DNA from: Synergistaceae bacterium | GTDB lineage: Bacteria; Synergistota; Synergistia; Synergistales; Aminobacteriaceae | Direction of reading: 5' to 3' | DNA: 64,000 bases | NCBI GenBank assembly: GCA_017540085.1 | Contig: JAFYBQ010000030.1 | Coordinates: 1 to 64,000 of the forward strand | Shown: positions 44,087 through 53,072 of the stretch, in pieces | Position numbering within the stretch: the first letter of the stretch is position 1 | How the letters are laid out: each line of letters begins with the position of its first letter | Translations under genes and position numbers: made by a program | The notes under the pieces: generated by a model | Databases searched by the model: none | Seen by the model: only the letters and a program-made list of their open reading frames with translations | What the model was told of the DNA's origin: nothing

Positions 44087-45934
44087 TCATGGACGGGTGC
44101 GCCTTCTGACAAGCAGCAATAGTATCACGCATGACATACCCGGCAGATTACATCCCTGACTCCCGCGGCTTTCTCCCGGTGCTGTGTCCTCCGTTATATT
44201 AACCCTCGCTGTAATTACAGGCTCATACCTGACTCCGCCCTCAAGATATGTCCTTACCGTGATTTTCCTGTTGGCAGGGACTGCGCTGACCTCGCGCCCG
44301 GAAGTATCGACAAACGTATAATTCTCGCCCTCCGCCTCAATGCCATATGGGAATGAGTGATACTCTATGTATGTCCCTTCAGGAATCCAACTGTCAAAGC
44401 TCACGTAGAAATCATATCTTCCGTCCTCGCTAACTGTTACAGGGGGGATTATTGCGGCTGTGATGTATTTATGCGGAGCGTCCTCGGATATTGACAGCGA
44501 ATATCTCCGCGAGGCTTTCCCGCCGGGGTTTTCCGCTGAAATTATGAGTGAGAAACGCCCGGCCTCCTCCGGGACTCCCTCAAGCACTCCCGCTTTGCTG
44601 AACGTGAGTCCCTTCGGCAGTTTCCCGCGAAGACTCCACACTGTGCCAGCTCCGCCCGAATACATGAAATCAGCGTGATAATATTCCCCCTTGAAGCCGT
44701 CCGGGATTGTCTCCGTCTTTATCTGCGGCTTTAGTGTCCTTATGCTGAACGGAATATGCCGGGAGGATTTGCCTTCTTCTGTTGAAGCATATACTGTTAT
44801 GCGCCCGTCAAAATCTTTTGCGGGAACTCCTGAGATTATCCCCGTATCAGCGTCAAGAGTCAGACCTTCAGGGAGAATATCACTGCTCCATTTCACCGGG
44901 CCGCGGCTTGAAGCCCTCAGCCTGAAACTGTAGCGCATTCCCGTGTAGCCTTGCCGTAGTGATGATGTCGATATTGCCGGAATATCTCCCCTCACCGAAA
45001 GCGTGTAGTCCCTCCGTGCGAATACAGCCCCGTTGCCAGCGTCAACAGTCAGCAGAAATTTCCCGGTCTCACGCGGAGTCCCCGAAAGAGTCCCAGAGTC
45101 AAACGACAGCCCGCGCGGAATATCCCCGGAGACCCGCCAAATATCACCCTCAATCCCGGACACCTTCAGCGCGCATTTATACGCCCTGCCGTAATTGCCA
45201 TCGCTTAACGTCTCAGGGGTAATCATTATGTCAGTGCTTGAGACTGTCAGCGCGACTCTTGCTGACGATTCCCCGGCCTCGTTCGCGGCTGTTACGTCAA
45301 TGATATATTCTCCCGGCTCTGAGGGAGTCCCGGAGATTCGCCCGTTGCTGTCCATCGTGAGTCCTTCAGGAAGAGTCCCGGCCATGATTACGGAGGAGGG
45401 CGAGTCGTTCATGGCAAGCGCGAAATCATAGGAGGCATTCACGACAGCGGAAGGCAATACGGGAGTCATGACACGCGGAAGAGAGTCGGCAAAAACTTTC
45501 AGCGGGAAGACATCCGAGACTTTCCCGGCACTGTTCGAGGCTGTAATGTCAACGCTGAATACCCCGAAAATTTTCGGAACGCCTGAAATTTTCCCGGGGG
45601 CTGAACACGTGAGTCCATCGGGGAGTCCTTCTGCTGACCACCGCGCCGGGGCTGAGGCCGTGAGGGTGTACGAATAACTTTCGCCCGAAATGCCCGGCCA
45701 TAATTTATTGTGTGAAATGTCGGGGATAACCTGCGGAGCCTCGTCAAGCGTCCACGTTCCGGGAATGTCTATCTTCATGGGCGGAATGTCGCCCGCGTTC
45801 GCGCCTTCCCGCCGAAAAATCACGGCATCGCGGGAGTCCGTGTAGCTGAGTATGAGAATGTCGCCGGAAATTTCGAGCCTTGTCGCGGCGTTGAGTGAAA
45901 AGAGAACGCAAAGAAGAAGGATAATCCGCCGCAT
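44087..45934 (-). CDS. surface protein of Ig-like repeats with Synerg-CTERM-type tail
   Basis: A 615-residue exported protein. A signal peptide (1-17) is followed by at least five putative-Ig (He_PIG-type) repeats of about 75-80 residues, each with an LPxGLTxxxxGxISGxP core (LPDGLTCSAPGKISGVP, LPEGLTMDSNGRISGTP). The C-terminal tail (SRGSQGCNLPGMSCVILLLLVRRRTRP region) has a Gly-Cys motif, a hydrophobic helix and basic end, like the Synerg-CTERM sorting signal of Synergistota. It should be cell-surface anchored. It lies 17 nt after arnT on the same strand. Confidence 0.8.
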   Translation of the reverse strand: MRRIILLLCVLFSLNAATRLEISGDILILSYTDSRDAVIFRREGANAGDIPPMKIDIPGTWTLDEAPQVIPDISHNKLWPGISGESYSYTLTASAPARWSAEGLPDGLTCSAPGKISGVPKIFGVFSVDITASNSAGKVSDVFPLKVFADSLPRVMTPVLPSAVVNASYDFALAMNDSPSSVIMAGTLPEGLTMDSNGRISGTPSEPGEYIIDVTAANEAGESSARVALTVSSTDIMITPETLSDGNYGRAYKCALKVSGIEGDIWRVSGDIPRGLSFDSGTLSGTPRETGKFLLTVDAGNGAVFARRDYTLSVRGDIPAISTSSLRQGYTGMRYSFRLRASSRGPVKWSSDILPEGLTLDADTGIISGVPAKDFDGRITVYASTEEGKSSRHIPFSIRTLKPQIKTETIPDGFKGEYYHADFMYSGGAGTVWSLRGKLPKGLTFSKAGVLEGVPEEAGRFSLIISAENPGGKASRRYSLSISEDAPHKYITAAIIPPVTVSEDGRYDFYVSFDSWIPEGTYIEYHSFPYGIEAEGENYTFVDTSGREVSAVPANRKITVRTYLEGGVRYEPVITARVNITEDTAPGESRGSQGCNLPGMSCVILLLLVRRRTRP

Positions 45935-45951
45935 GAAATCACGCCTTCACC

Positions 45952-47547
45952 CTAGAAATTCAGCATGACAATATCCGCGCTAGTCGTCCATTCACGGACA
46001 GGAGAGTCCAAAATCTCGCGCATTCCCGAATCTTTTCGCCGGGAAATCACTGCGACTTTCTTCCCGGAATGCCACAGATCCCGCAGGCCGTCATTGCCGA
46101 TAAACCACCGCCCGCGCTCCGGGTCATGTTCCATCCCGAACTCAAGCTCATTCACAGCCTCAGCCGTTACAGTCCTGCGCCCCGTGTAGAAGCTCATACC
46201 CTGCATCAAATTTCCGTAAACTACAACCGAGTCAGCCTCAGCGGGAATCATCATGGCCGAGTCTTTCCGGGACAGTAATTTTCCCTCTACCTGAAACGCC
46301 CCCGATGCCGCCCACATTGCCGCAATACCTGCTATCACCATGAGGGCGGGAATATTTTTCCTTCCGGCAAACAGCGACAGCACCCAGAACGCAAGCAGCA
46401 TGACCGCCAGGCACATGGCCGGGAAAATCATCGCGTGAAAATCGGGGTCATTCTTGACGGACGGGAGTATTAAGCCCGTAACAGCGACAGGGATTAATAT
46501 TGCTGACGTGATTATGACGAAACGCCGAAGATTTTTCCCCTCAAGAGCGGACATTGACGCGCCCGAAAGAACCGCTAAAGGAGGCATACAGGGAAGTATG
46601 TACGTTATGAGCTTTGAGCCTGAAGCCGAGAAGAACAGAAACGGAAGCCCCGCCCACAGTCCCAGGAATGCACCCGAATTTCTGTCGATGAGCCTGCATT
46701 TTCCGAACACTGCGCGGAATGCGTCCCATAATATTCCCGTCCAAGGAATGAATCCTGCTATGATTATCGGAATGAAGAACCAGAACGGCTCGTAGCGGGC
46801 GTGAATTGTTGTCGTGTACCTCAAAAAATGCTCGCGTATAAAGAAAAAGTGAAAGTAATCAGGATTCCTCCGGCAGACTTCCACAAAGTAAGGCGAGACA
46901 ATCACGAAAAATAATATTATTGCTGACGGTGAAAACAGCCCGGGAATTTTCCTGTACTGCCTTGTGATAATGAGATGGATTAACGCAATCCCCCCCGGAA
47001 GAACAACGCCGATTAAGCCCTTTGTGAGGACTGACAGAGCCATGAACGAATAGAATAATAATATGGCTGACTTTTTCCCGTTCACGCTCCAAAAGTAATA
47101 GCTTGCCATAGCTGCCGTGAAGAAAAATGTCAATGTCATATCCGTGATATTGATACGGCTTGTACCGTACCACAATACAGAAGACGCAAGCATTAACCCC
47201 GCAAGGGCAGAGGCATATTTTGACCGCGTAATCTTCAGCGCAATGGCATACGCGAGAACGCAGCACCCTAATCCGGCCATGACAGGGAAGAATCTTCCGG
47301 CAAACTCATTTTCCCCGAACGCAAGAAACGCCCCCGCCGTAAGCCAGTAATGCAGGGGAGGCTTCTCGAAATACAGAACGTAATTCAGTCTCGGCGTAAT
47401 ATAGTCGCCCGCCTCTATCATCTCGCGGGGAATTTCTGAGTATCTCCCCTCGTCAGGGTCAATGAATCCGTAATCCCCTAATCCGCAGAAATATACGCAC
47501 ACCGCCAGGACTGCCCCGGCCATGAGGATTATTGCGCGTCTACTCAT
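45952..47547 (-). CDS. arnT: ArnT-like lipid A aminoarabinose transferase (GT83)
   Basis: A 531-residue membrane glycosyltransferase with about 11-12 helices. The N-terminal periplasmic loop has the PMT/GT83 signature DPDEGRYSEIPREMIEAGDYITP, with the catalytic Asp, and PPLHYWLTAGAF. ArnT moves 4-amino-4-deoxy-L-arabinose from undecaprenyl phosphate to lipid A phosphates at the periplasmic face. It is the last biosynthetic gene of the six-gene unit; ATG 47547 overlaps the arnA decarboxylase stop by 8 nt (TTG 47559 is an alternative). The substrate is inferred from the neighbours. Confidence 0.85.
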   Translation of the reverse strand: MSRRAIILMAGAVLAVCVYFCGLGDYGFIDPDEGRYSEIPREMIEAGDYITPRLNYVLYFEKPPLHYWLTAGAFLAFGENEFAGRFFPVMAGLGCCVLAYAIALKITRSKYASALAGLMLASSVLWYGTSRINITDMTLTFFFTAAMASYYFWSVNGKKSAILLFYSFMALSVLTKGLIGVVLPGGIALIHLIITRQYRKIPGLFSPSAIILFFVIVSPYFVEVCRRNPDYFHFFFIREHFLRYTTTIHARYEPFWFFIPIIIAGFIPWTGILWDAFRAVFGKCRLIDRNSGAFLGLWAGLPFLFFSASGSKLITYILPCMPPLAVLSGASMSALEGKNLRRFVIITSAILIPVAVTGLILPSVKNDPDFHAMIFPAMCLAVMLLAFWVLSLFAGRKNIPALMVIAGIAAMWAASGAFQVEGKLLSRKDSAMMIPAEADSVVVYGNLMQGMSFYTGRRTVTAEAVNELEFGMEHDPERGRWFIGNDGLRDLWHSGKKVAVISRRKDSGMREILDSPVREWTTSADIVMLNF

Positions 47548-48547
47548 GATAGGCTTCAAGAGTCATTCTCACAGCATCGCGGAGTGATACGGACGGTTGC
47601 CAGCCGAGAGACTTTATTTTGTCGATTGATGGAATACGGTTCATTGTGTCGTCGTAGCTGTCTGAGTAATAATTTTCCGGCGATACTGTGATTAGCTTTG
47701 CGCTTTCAGCCTGCTCTCTGAATTTCGGAAATCTCTTCATTTCGTCAATGACAATCTCGGCAAGCTCGCGGATTGAATAATTGTTGTCGGGGTTGCCTAC
47801 GTTGAAGATCTGCGAGTCTGCCTGCCCTTTGTGATTCTTGAGGATGAGCATTAATGCGTCAACGCCATCGCCTATCCACGTAAAACTCCTGCGCTGTGAG
47901 CCTCCGCCGACAAGTTTTATTTCCCCGCGGTGAAGTATGTCGTATATGAACTGAGTTATTGACCTTGCCCGGTGAAGTTTCGCGTCCTCCATTGTGTCGA
48001 GTCCCGGCCCGATCCAGTTGAACGGCCTGAAAAGCGTGTACTGTAATCCCTTCTCGGCGTTGTAGGCGGTAATTACACGGTCAAGCATTTGCTTTGAGCA
48101 GCTGTATATCCATCTCATTTTGCCTACAGGGCCTGTTACGAGGGGGCTTTCGTCCTCCTTCAAAATATTCTCGTTGGCCAGTCCGTAAACTTCTGAGGTT
48201 GACGGGAAAATCACGCGCTTCTTGTACTTCAGGCACATTCGGACAATCTTCAAGTTCTGCTCGAAATCAAGCTCGAACGTCCACAAAGGTTTTGCCAGAT
48301 AAATCGCGGGCATTGCGACTCCGGCAAAGGGCAGCACTACATCACACGCCGCAACCTGTTCGCGGATATAGTCAGTCTCTTTGAATATATCACCCTGAAA
48401 GCATGTGAAGCGTTTGTTTCCGATGAATTTTTCGAGGCGCGATGTATTTATGTCGAACGCGCTTATTTCGTAGTCTGATGTCTCCAAAACTTTCCGCACA
48501 AGATGACTCCCAATAAAGCCCCCTGCGCCCAGCAGAAATATTTTCAC
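47540..48547 (-). CDS. arnA: ArnA-type UDP-glucuronic acid decarboxylase (separate gene)
   Basis: A 335-residue SDR enzyme matching the C-terminal half of E. coli ArnA, which oxidatively decarboxylates UDP-glucuronate to UDP-4-keto-pentose. The NAD motif GAGGFIGSH (8-16) is followed by PSTSEVYG (with the ArnA-specific Ser-Glu), RWIYSCSKQMLDR (Tyr and Lys), LFRPFNWIGPGLD and GSQRRSFTWIGDG (ArnA-specific Arg). UXS decarboxylases lack the Ser-Glu and Arg. In E. coli this domain is fused to the formyltransferase; here it stands alone, between the aminotransferase and arnT. Confidence 0.9.
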   Translation of the reverse strand: MKIFLLGAGGFIGSHLVRKVLETSDYEISAFDINTSRLEKFIGNKRFTCFQGDIFKETDYIREQVAACDVVLPFAGVAMPAIYLAKPLWTFELDFEQNLKIVRMCLKYKKRVIFPSTSEVYGLANENILKEDESPLVTGPVGKMRWIYSCSKQMLDRVITAYNAEKGLQYTLFRPFNWIGPGLDTMEDAKLHRARSITQFIYDILHRGEIKLVGGGSQRRSFTWIGDGVDALMLILKNHKGQADSQIFNVGNPDNNYSIRELAEIVIDEMKRFPKFREQAESAKLITVSPENYYSDSYDDTMNRIPSIDKIKSLGWQPSVSLRDAVRMTLEAYHE

Positions 48548-48552
48548 TTAAT

Positions 48553-49689
48553 CTATCTCCATGCAAAATTTTTGATTACACTGCATACCCTCATAGCGTC
48601 ATCATCAGTCATGAGCGGGAAAATTGGCAGTGAGACCGCCTGACTGTAATAACGTTCGGCCATCGGGAAATCTCCGGGCTTGTAGCCATATTTCTCCCGG
48701 TAATATGGCTGCAAGGGAACCGGCCTGTAATGAACCTGAAGCCTTATATCATTATCACGGAGATACGCGAAAAATTCGCCCTGCTGATTCTCTTTCACCC
48801 TCGCTATGAACAAGTGCCACGCATGGCCGGGTTTGTCCGGGGGCAAAGTGAGTCCGTCAAGCCCTGAGAGCTGAGAGAAATATATCCGTGCAATTTCGCG
48901 CCGTCTCGCGACAAAATCATCAAGCCGCTTCATCTGGCTGAGTCCCAAAGCGCAGTGTACTTCCGACAGTCTGTAATTGTACCCTAAAAACTGCATTTCA
49001 CTATGCCACGGGCCGGGTGCTTCGTCAACAAATTCAGCGGGATTCCGTGTCATTCCGTGATTCCTGAACATGCGTAATTTCCTGGCGTACTCGTCATTGT
49101 CCGTGAGAACCGCTCCGCCTTCAGCCGTTGTTATGTGCTTGACGGGGTGAAAGCTAAGAGTCGTCATGTCTGCATCATGGCCGATTTTGTGATTTCCCCT
49201 GTCCCCGCCCAATGAATGACTCGCGTCCTCAATCAGTACGGCGTTATGTTCGTCAGCAATTTTCCTGAACGGCTCAATGTCGAAAGGATAACCCGCAAAG
49301 CTCACGGGGATTACTGCTTTGACCTTCCCGCCGTGTGAGGCGATTGCGCGCTCTGCCTCGTCAGGATTCATGCAGAGGGTAGAGTCAATATCCGCGAAAA
49401 TCGGCGTTGCTCCCGTATATATTACGCTGTTTGACGTTGCGACAAATGTTAATGCTGTTGTTACTGCGAAATCTCCTGCGCCCATTCCTGAAGCGAACAT
49501 AGCACCGTGTAATGCCGCTGTCCCGCTTGAGAATGTTACGGCGTGTTTGACTCCGGCATAATCGGCTAATGATTTCTCGAAAGCGTCAACAGTCGGCCCC
49601 ATTGTGAGCCAGTCGCCCCGCAGGACTTTCACGACTTCCGCAATATCGTCATCATTAATCCATTGCCGACCATATGATAATGTCTTCAT
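48553..49689 (-). CDS. PLP-dependent sugar aminotransferase in the ArnB position (PseC-like)
   Basis: A 378-residue DegT/DnrJ/EryC1-family aminotransferase. The PLP lysine is in SFHPVKHITTAEGGAV (near residue 185); other motifs are TFSSGTAALHGA, IEDASHSLGG and the Asp/Arg-rich RMFRNHGMTRNP. The sequence style, including the N-terminal GRQWINDDDIAEVV and HPVKHITTAEGG, looks closer to PseC (UDP-4-keto-sugar to altrosamine) than to E. coli ArnB, but no other pseudaminic genes are present. Its place between arnD and the decarboxylase makes it the likely maker of UDP-L-Ara4N. It shares one base with the arnD stop. Confidence 0.75.
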   Translation of the reverse strand: MKTLSYGRQWINDDDIAEVVKVLRGDWLTMGPTVDAFEKSLADYAGVKHAVTFSSGTAALHGAMFASGMGAGDFAVTTALTFVATSNSVIYTGATPIFADIDSTLCMNPDEAERAIASHGGKVKAVIPVSFAGYPFDIEPFRKIADEHNAVLIEDASHSLGGDRGNHKIGHDADMTTLSFHPVKHITTAEGGAVLTDNDEYARKLRMFRNHGMTRNPAEFVDEAPGPWHSEMQFLGYNYRLSEVHCALGLSQMKRLDDFVARRREIARIYFSQLSGLDGLTLPPDKPGHAWHLFIARVKENQQGEFFAYLRDNDIRLQVHYRPVPLQPYYREKYGYKPGDFPMAERYYSQAVSLPIFPLMTDDDAMRVCSVIKNFAWR

Positions 49690-50621
49690 TATTTTTCCTC
49701 CTGTAATGCTACTTTTCCCGCTCTGCCCTGAATTTCGCTCATGATAATTTTACACTTTGGGAAAGCTGAAATTTTCTTCACGGCCTCTTTCAGTGTCAGA
49801 AATTTGACTCCCATGTCCCTGCACCTGTCAAGAAATTCGCTAAATGCCCCGGACATCATTCCGCCTTCCATTTCAGTGTGAATAGTGTGTACGTTGAGAC
49901 CGTCATGAAGGAGTCCGGCGTAATATGAGCTGACATTTTCCGGCTTGACCGTTCCGAGTACCTCATCAAGAGTCGGGAGCGTTGAAGGTATCTGCGGAGT
50001 GCTGAACGTAATATCGCCCATTTCAGGAATGAAGGGTGAATATCCCCGTGAGTCGGAGCAGTATTTGAGTCCGAGTTTGTCTTGTACCATCAGGCTGTCG
50101 GGGGTAACCTGCCACCCCGGCGCGGCGCATGACTCCGGCCTGAAGTGTGCGTAATCCTCAAACTGTGAGAATGCCCGCTCAAGCTCGGCGCGAATCTGTT
50201 CACGGCTGAGAGTCGGAAGATTGTCCTGCCAGTAGACATGATCCCATGAGTGAATCCCGCAGTCGTGTCCCTCGTCAGCAGTCCTCCGAATCAAATCGGG
50301 ATTGGCCGCCGTAATCATCGGGGCGGGAAGCAGTGTGCCGTAAAATAATGTCTTGAGGCCGTAAGCTGTAGGGGCTTTCGTTCGGAACATCTTGCTGATG
50401 AAACCTTTGCGGAAGATTCTGCGGATAGCTTTCCCGGAATTGTCCGGTCCCATCGAGAAAAATACGGACGCTCTAACGCCGTGAGCCTTCAGAATATCGA
50501 GGAGTCTCGGCAGTCCCTCAAGATAGCCTTTGAGCGTGTCAATGTCGATCTTTATGGCAAGCGTTGTAGTTCCTGAGAACGCTATTTTTTCCGCGATTTT
50601 TGGCTTATGCTCGCGCTTCAT
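49689..50621 (-). CDS. arnD: ArnD-type undecaprenyl-phosphate Ara4FN deformylase
   Basis: A 310-residue NodB-fold polysaccharide deacetylase. KIDIDTLKGYLEGLPRLLD and HGVRASVFFSMGPDNSGKA match ArnD closely (IDVDTxxGxxxGVPxLL, HGVRASFFxxGPDN), and EGHDCGIHSWDH holds the zinc histidines. ArnD removes the formyl group from undecaprenyl-phospho-L-Ara4FN so that ArnT can use it. ATG 50621 (GGGAG upstream) overlaps the formyltransferase stop by 4 nt; a further ATG at 50633 is possible. It ends where arnB-like begins (TAATG). Confidence 0.92.
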   Translation of the reverse strand: MKREHKPKIAEKIAFSGTTTLAIKIDIDTLKGYLEGLPRLLDILKAHGVRASVFFSMGPDNSGKAIRRIFRKGFISKMFRTKAPTAYGLKTLFYGTLLPAPMITAANPDLIRRTADEGHDCGIHSWDHVYWQDNLPTLSREQIRAELERAFSQFEDYAHFRPESCAAPGWQVTPDSLMVQDKLGLKYCSDSRGYSPFIPEMGDITFSTPQIPSTLPTLDEVLGTVKPENVSSYYAGLLHDGLNVHTIHTEMEGGMMSGAFSEFLDRCRDMGVKFLTLKEAVKKISAFPKCKIIMSEIQGRAGKVALQEEK

Positions 50622-51433
50622 ATTATCTCCCATTCGAGAATCTCTATAATGCCGTCTGAAGTCTTCACGAGCAGGGCAGGAGTCCTCTCCGTATTTCCGT
50701 CATATATGCGCGTCTTCCACACCATAATTTTTTTGCCGTCATGGTACGTGAAAGCACCGGGGAAAGGTTTTGCGACAGCCCGCACAAGGTTGTGAATCTC
50801 GCGTGCAGATTTCGACCAGTCTATGAGGCCGTCAGCGGGAGTCCTCCGTCCGAATTTCGTGGCCTCTGACTCATTCTGCGGAGTCCCCTCGGCGTTTCCC
50901 GAAAGAATATCGCCTAAGCACCTATCGAGGAGTCGCCCCGCGGCCGGAATAATCTTCATGAAAACGTCATGGGCTGTTTCGTCCGGGCCGATGTCAACAG
51001 CTTCCTGCCCTACGATATTTCCCGCGTCAGCCCTGGCTGTCATATGATGGAGCGTAACGCCCGCTTTAGTCTCGCCGTTCAGCACAGCCCAGTTGACGCA
51101 CGCCCTGCCCCTGTACTTAGGCAGTAATGACCCGTGCATGTTGAACGCTCCGAGGGGGGCAAGGTCAAGAATGTTCATGTCAATCATCGCCCTGTAGTAG
51201 AACGAGAATATGACATCGGGATTCGCATTGCGTACAATTTCTGCTGACGGTGAGTCTGTCTTCACGGGGATATTGTTGGACTCCGCGAGGCTCTTCACTG
51301 AACTGAACCATTGATTTTCGCCGGGGTCATCGTCATGCGTGTATACGAGCTTCACATTCACGCCGCGTTTCAGCAGGACAGAAAGACATTCATATCCCAC
51401 CGAGCTGTACGCGAAAACTACAGCATTTGCCAT
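50618..51433 (-). CDS. ArnA-type UDP-L-Ara4N formyltransferase (separate gene)
   Basis: A 271-residue formyltransferase matching the N-terminal half of E. coli ArnA. The catalytic triad region is present: Asn and His in FNMHGSLLPKYRGRACVNWAVLNGE and Asp in TARADAGNIVGQE. It transfers a formyl group from N10-formyl-tetrahydrofolate to UDP-L-Ara4N, a step that precedes undecaprenyl transfer. In most enterobacteria it is fused to the decarboxylase; here the two halves are separate and separated by arnD and the aminotransferase. It begins 1 nt after arnC. Confidence 0.92.
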   Translation of the reverse strand: MANAVVFAYSSVGYECLSVLLKRGVNVKLVYTHDDDPGENQWFSSVKSLAESNNIPVKTDSPSAEIVRNANPDVIFSFYYRAMIDMNILDLAPLGAFNMHGSLLPKYRGRACVNWAVLNGETKAGVTLHHMTARADAGNIVGQEAVDIGPDETAHDVFMKIIPAAGRLLDRCLGDILSGNAEGTPQNESEATKFGRRTPADGLIDWSKSAREIHNLVRAVAKPFPGAFTYHDGKKIMVWKTRIYDGNTERTPALLVKTSDGIIEILEWEII

Positions 51434-52327
51434 CTAATTATCTCCTTCGTAAATTTTCCTGATTACGTAGCGCGGTCTCTTCCTGACTTCCTGATAAATT
51501 CTGCCGGTGTACTCGCCTGTTATCCCTGTGCATGTTACTGTGATTCCAGCCAGCAGAAAATTCACCGCATGGCCGAATATCCCGAACGCGCCGAGAATTA
51601 CCCCGGCCATGAAGATTATCATTCCCAGAATCGTAATCATCTGCAGGGGGAAAAGTGAGAACGCCGTCATAAGGTCAAACTGAAGACGAATGAGCCGGAA
51701 GAGGCTGTATTTTGACTCTCCCTTTGTTCTTGCCTCGTGGGAGACTTCAATCTCAGCGGGATTGACCGCGAATTTCTGAGCCAGCGCGGGAATAAATGTA
51801 GAGACTTCCCCGCAGTCGTTGATGATGTTGATGATGTCCCTGCTGTAGCCGCGTAACATGCAGCCGTAATCGTGAATGCTGAATCCTGTAACGCCGTTCA
51901 TGATTCTGTTGACAATGCGCGACGCATAACGCCGGAAAAATGAGTCCTTCCGTTTCTGTCTGACTGTGCCGACTACATCATGGCCGGAGTCTAATTCTGC
52001 GACTAAGCGCGGGATCTCCTCCGGGGGATTCTGCAAATCTGCGTCAAGCGTGATGACGTAACTCCCCCTTGCGGCTTTGAACCCGGCAAGAATGGCGGTG
52101 TGCTGTCCGAAATTCCCGTTGAAGTCTATTACGCGGAGTGCGGGATGATTTTTGCGTTCCTCTAACATTATGGGAAGTGAAGAGTCTTTGCTGCCGTCAT
52201 TGATGAGGATTAATTCATAGGGGCAGGATAAATTTTCCATGACGGGAAAAAGTCGCCTGAACAATTCCGGGAGATTATCTGCTTCATTGTAAACGGGGAT
52301 AACTATAGAAATTATATTATTGTCCAA
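51434..52327 (-). CDS. arnC: ArnC-type undecaprenyl-phosphate Ara4FN transferase
   Basis: A 297-residue GT2 family glycosyltransferase with two C-terminal membrane helices (about 233-283). Motifs are IVIPVYNEADNLPEL, YELILINDGSKDSS, GQHTAILAGFKAA and the DxD-containing TLDADLQNPPEEIPRL. ArnC transfers L-Ara4FN from UDP to undecaprenyl phosphate at the cytoplasmic face. Dolichyl-phosphate-mannose-like relatives share the fold, but the surrounding genes fix the call. It is the first gene of the arn unit; the 330 bp upstream hold no other gene. Confidence 0.9.
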   Translation of the reverse strand: MDNNIISIVIPVYNEADNLPELFRRLFPVMENLSCPYELILINDGSKDSSLPIMLEERKNHPALRVIDFNGNFGQHTAILAGFKAARGSYVITLDADLQNPPEEIPRLVAELDSGHDVVGTVRQKRKDSFFRRYASRIVNRIMNGVTGFSIHDYGCMLRGYSRDIINIINDCGEVSTFIPALAQKFAVNPAEIEVSHEARTKGESKYSLFRLIRLQFDLMTAFSLFPLQMITILGMIIFMAGVILGAFGIFGHAVNFLLAGITVTCTGITGEYTGRIYQEVRKRPRYVIRKIYEGDN

Positions 52328-52576
52328 AATTTAACGGCCTAGCTTTCAGGGATTTATTTTTGGTATTCTACAACATGATAATAAATGCGGTCAACGAAAA
52401 CAGTTTTTCACAGGCAGCCGGGCGCGGGATAAAATATACGCAGGAAAATCAGCATTGTCGGCTCAGGCGGATTCGTCAAGCATGAGAACACTCTACGAGA
52501 TTCCTAGCGGGGCTTCCTGAGTTCTTCATCAAATTTCTGACTGATGATTGGGAATTTAGAATAAGCGTGCGAGACC
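52328..52576. other. intergenic region with a possible coding remnant
   Basis: No full gene was found between arnC and the IS element. A short plus-strand frame near 52495-52570 (reading LPEFFIKFLTDDWEFRIS) has a coding-like composition but is bounded by stops and matches nothing I recognise. The arnC promoter should be here on the minus strand, but no clear boxes were seen. Confidence 0.4.
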
Positions 52577-52598
52577 CCCCAAATGCTTTAGCTTGGGG
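52577..52598 (+). other. terminal hairpin of IS200/IS605-type element
   Basis: CCCCAA (52577-52582) pairs with TTGGGG (52593-52598); the inner GC-TTTA-GC adds two pairs. A small hairpin just ahead of tnpA is what the Y1 transposase recognises as the left end of IS200/IS605 elements. About 60 nt separate it from the tnpA start. Confidence 0.6.
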
Positions 52599-52659
52599 AT
52601 GAAAGCGCGCCTATTTTATTATTATTCAAATACATAGATTTTTGGTATAATACTTATTT

Positions 52660-53072
52660 ATGAACAAGTACAGAACAACTGAAAAAACTGTATATTGCTG
52701 TAGATATTACATTATATTCTGTCCGAAGTATAGGCGGAAAGTTTTACGTGAACCTATCGCTGAACGTTTCAAGCAAATCGTTATGTCTATGCAGCATGAA
52801 CAAAATTTCTATGTTCTTGGTATGGAAGTTATGCCTGACCATGTTCATTTATTGCTCGATATTGACCCAACTATAGGAGTTAATGTAGTAGTAACCCGAA
52901 TAAAATGAAAACAGCACATATTCTGAACCGAGAATTTCCAGAGCTAACAAGAAAGTTACCAACGCTTTGGACAAGAAGTAAATTTATAGCCACAGTAGGA
53001 AGTGCATCGCTTGAAGTTGTGAAGAAATACATAGAGGAACAGAAAACGAATGAGCAGTGCCGCAAAAAATGA
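52660..53072 (+). pseudogene. tnpA: IS200/IS605 transposase TnpA (Y1), frameshifted
   Basis: A short HUH/Y1 transposase of about 137 residues, split by a frameshift. The first frame (52660-52908) contains KYRTTEKTVYCCRYYIIFCPKYRRK and the HUH motif PDHVHLLLDI. The second frame (52905-53072) contains LPTLWTRSKFIATVGSASLEVVKKYIEEQK with the catalytic tyrosine. Adding one A to the run of four A at about 52902-52905 joins them. The promoter-like TGGTATAAT at 52641-52649 precedes the ATG. Unless the frameshift is programmed or an error, the copy cannot move. Confidence 0.85.

Noticed and set aside
48553-49689. Pseudaminic acid (flagellin glycosylation) pathway
   Set aside because: Only a PseC-like enzyme is present; PseB, PseH, PseG, PseI and PseF are not nearby, while all other neighbours are arn-type.
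52900-52910. Programmed frameshift in TnpA
   Set aside because: The run is only four A and TnpB is also broken at several places, so decay or sequencing error is the simpler reading.
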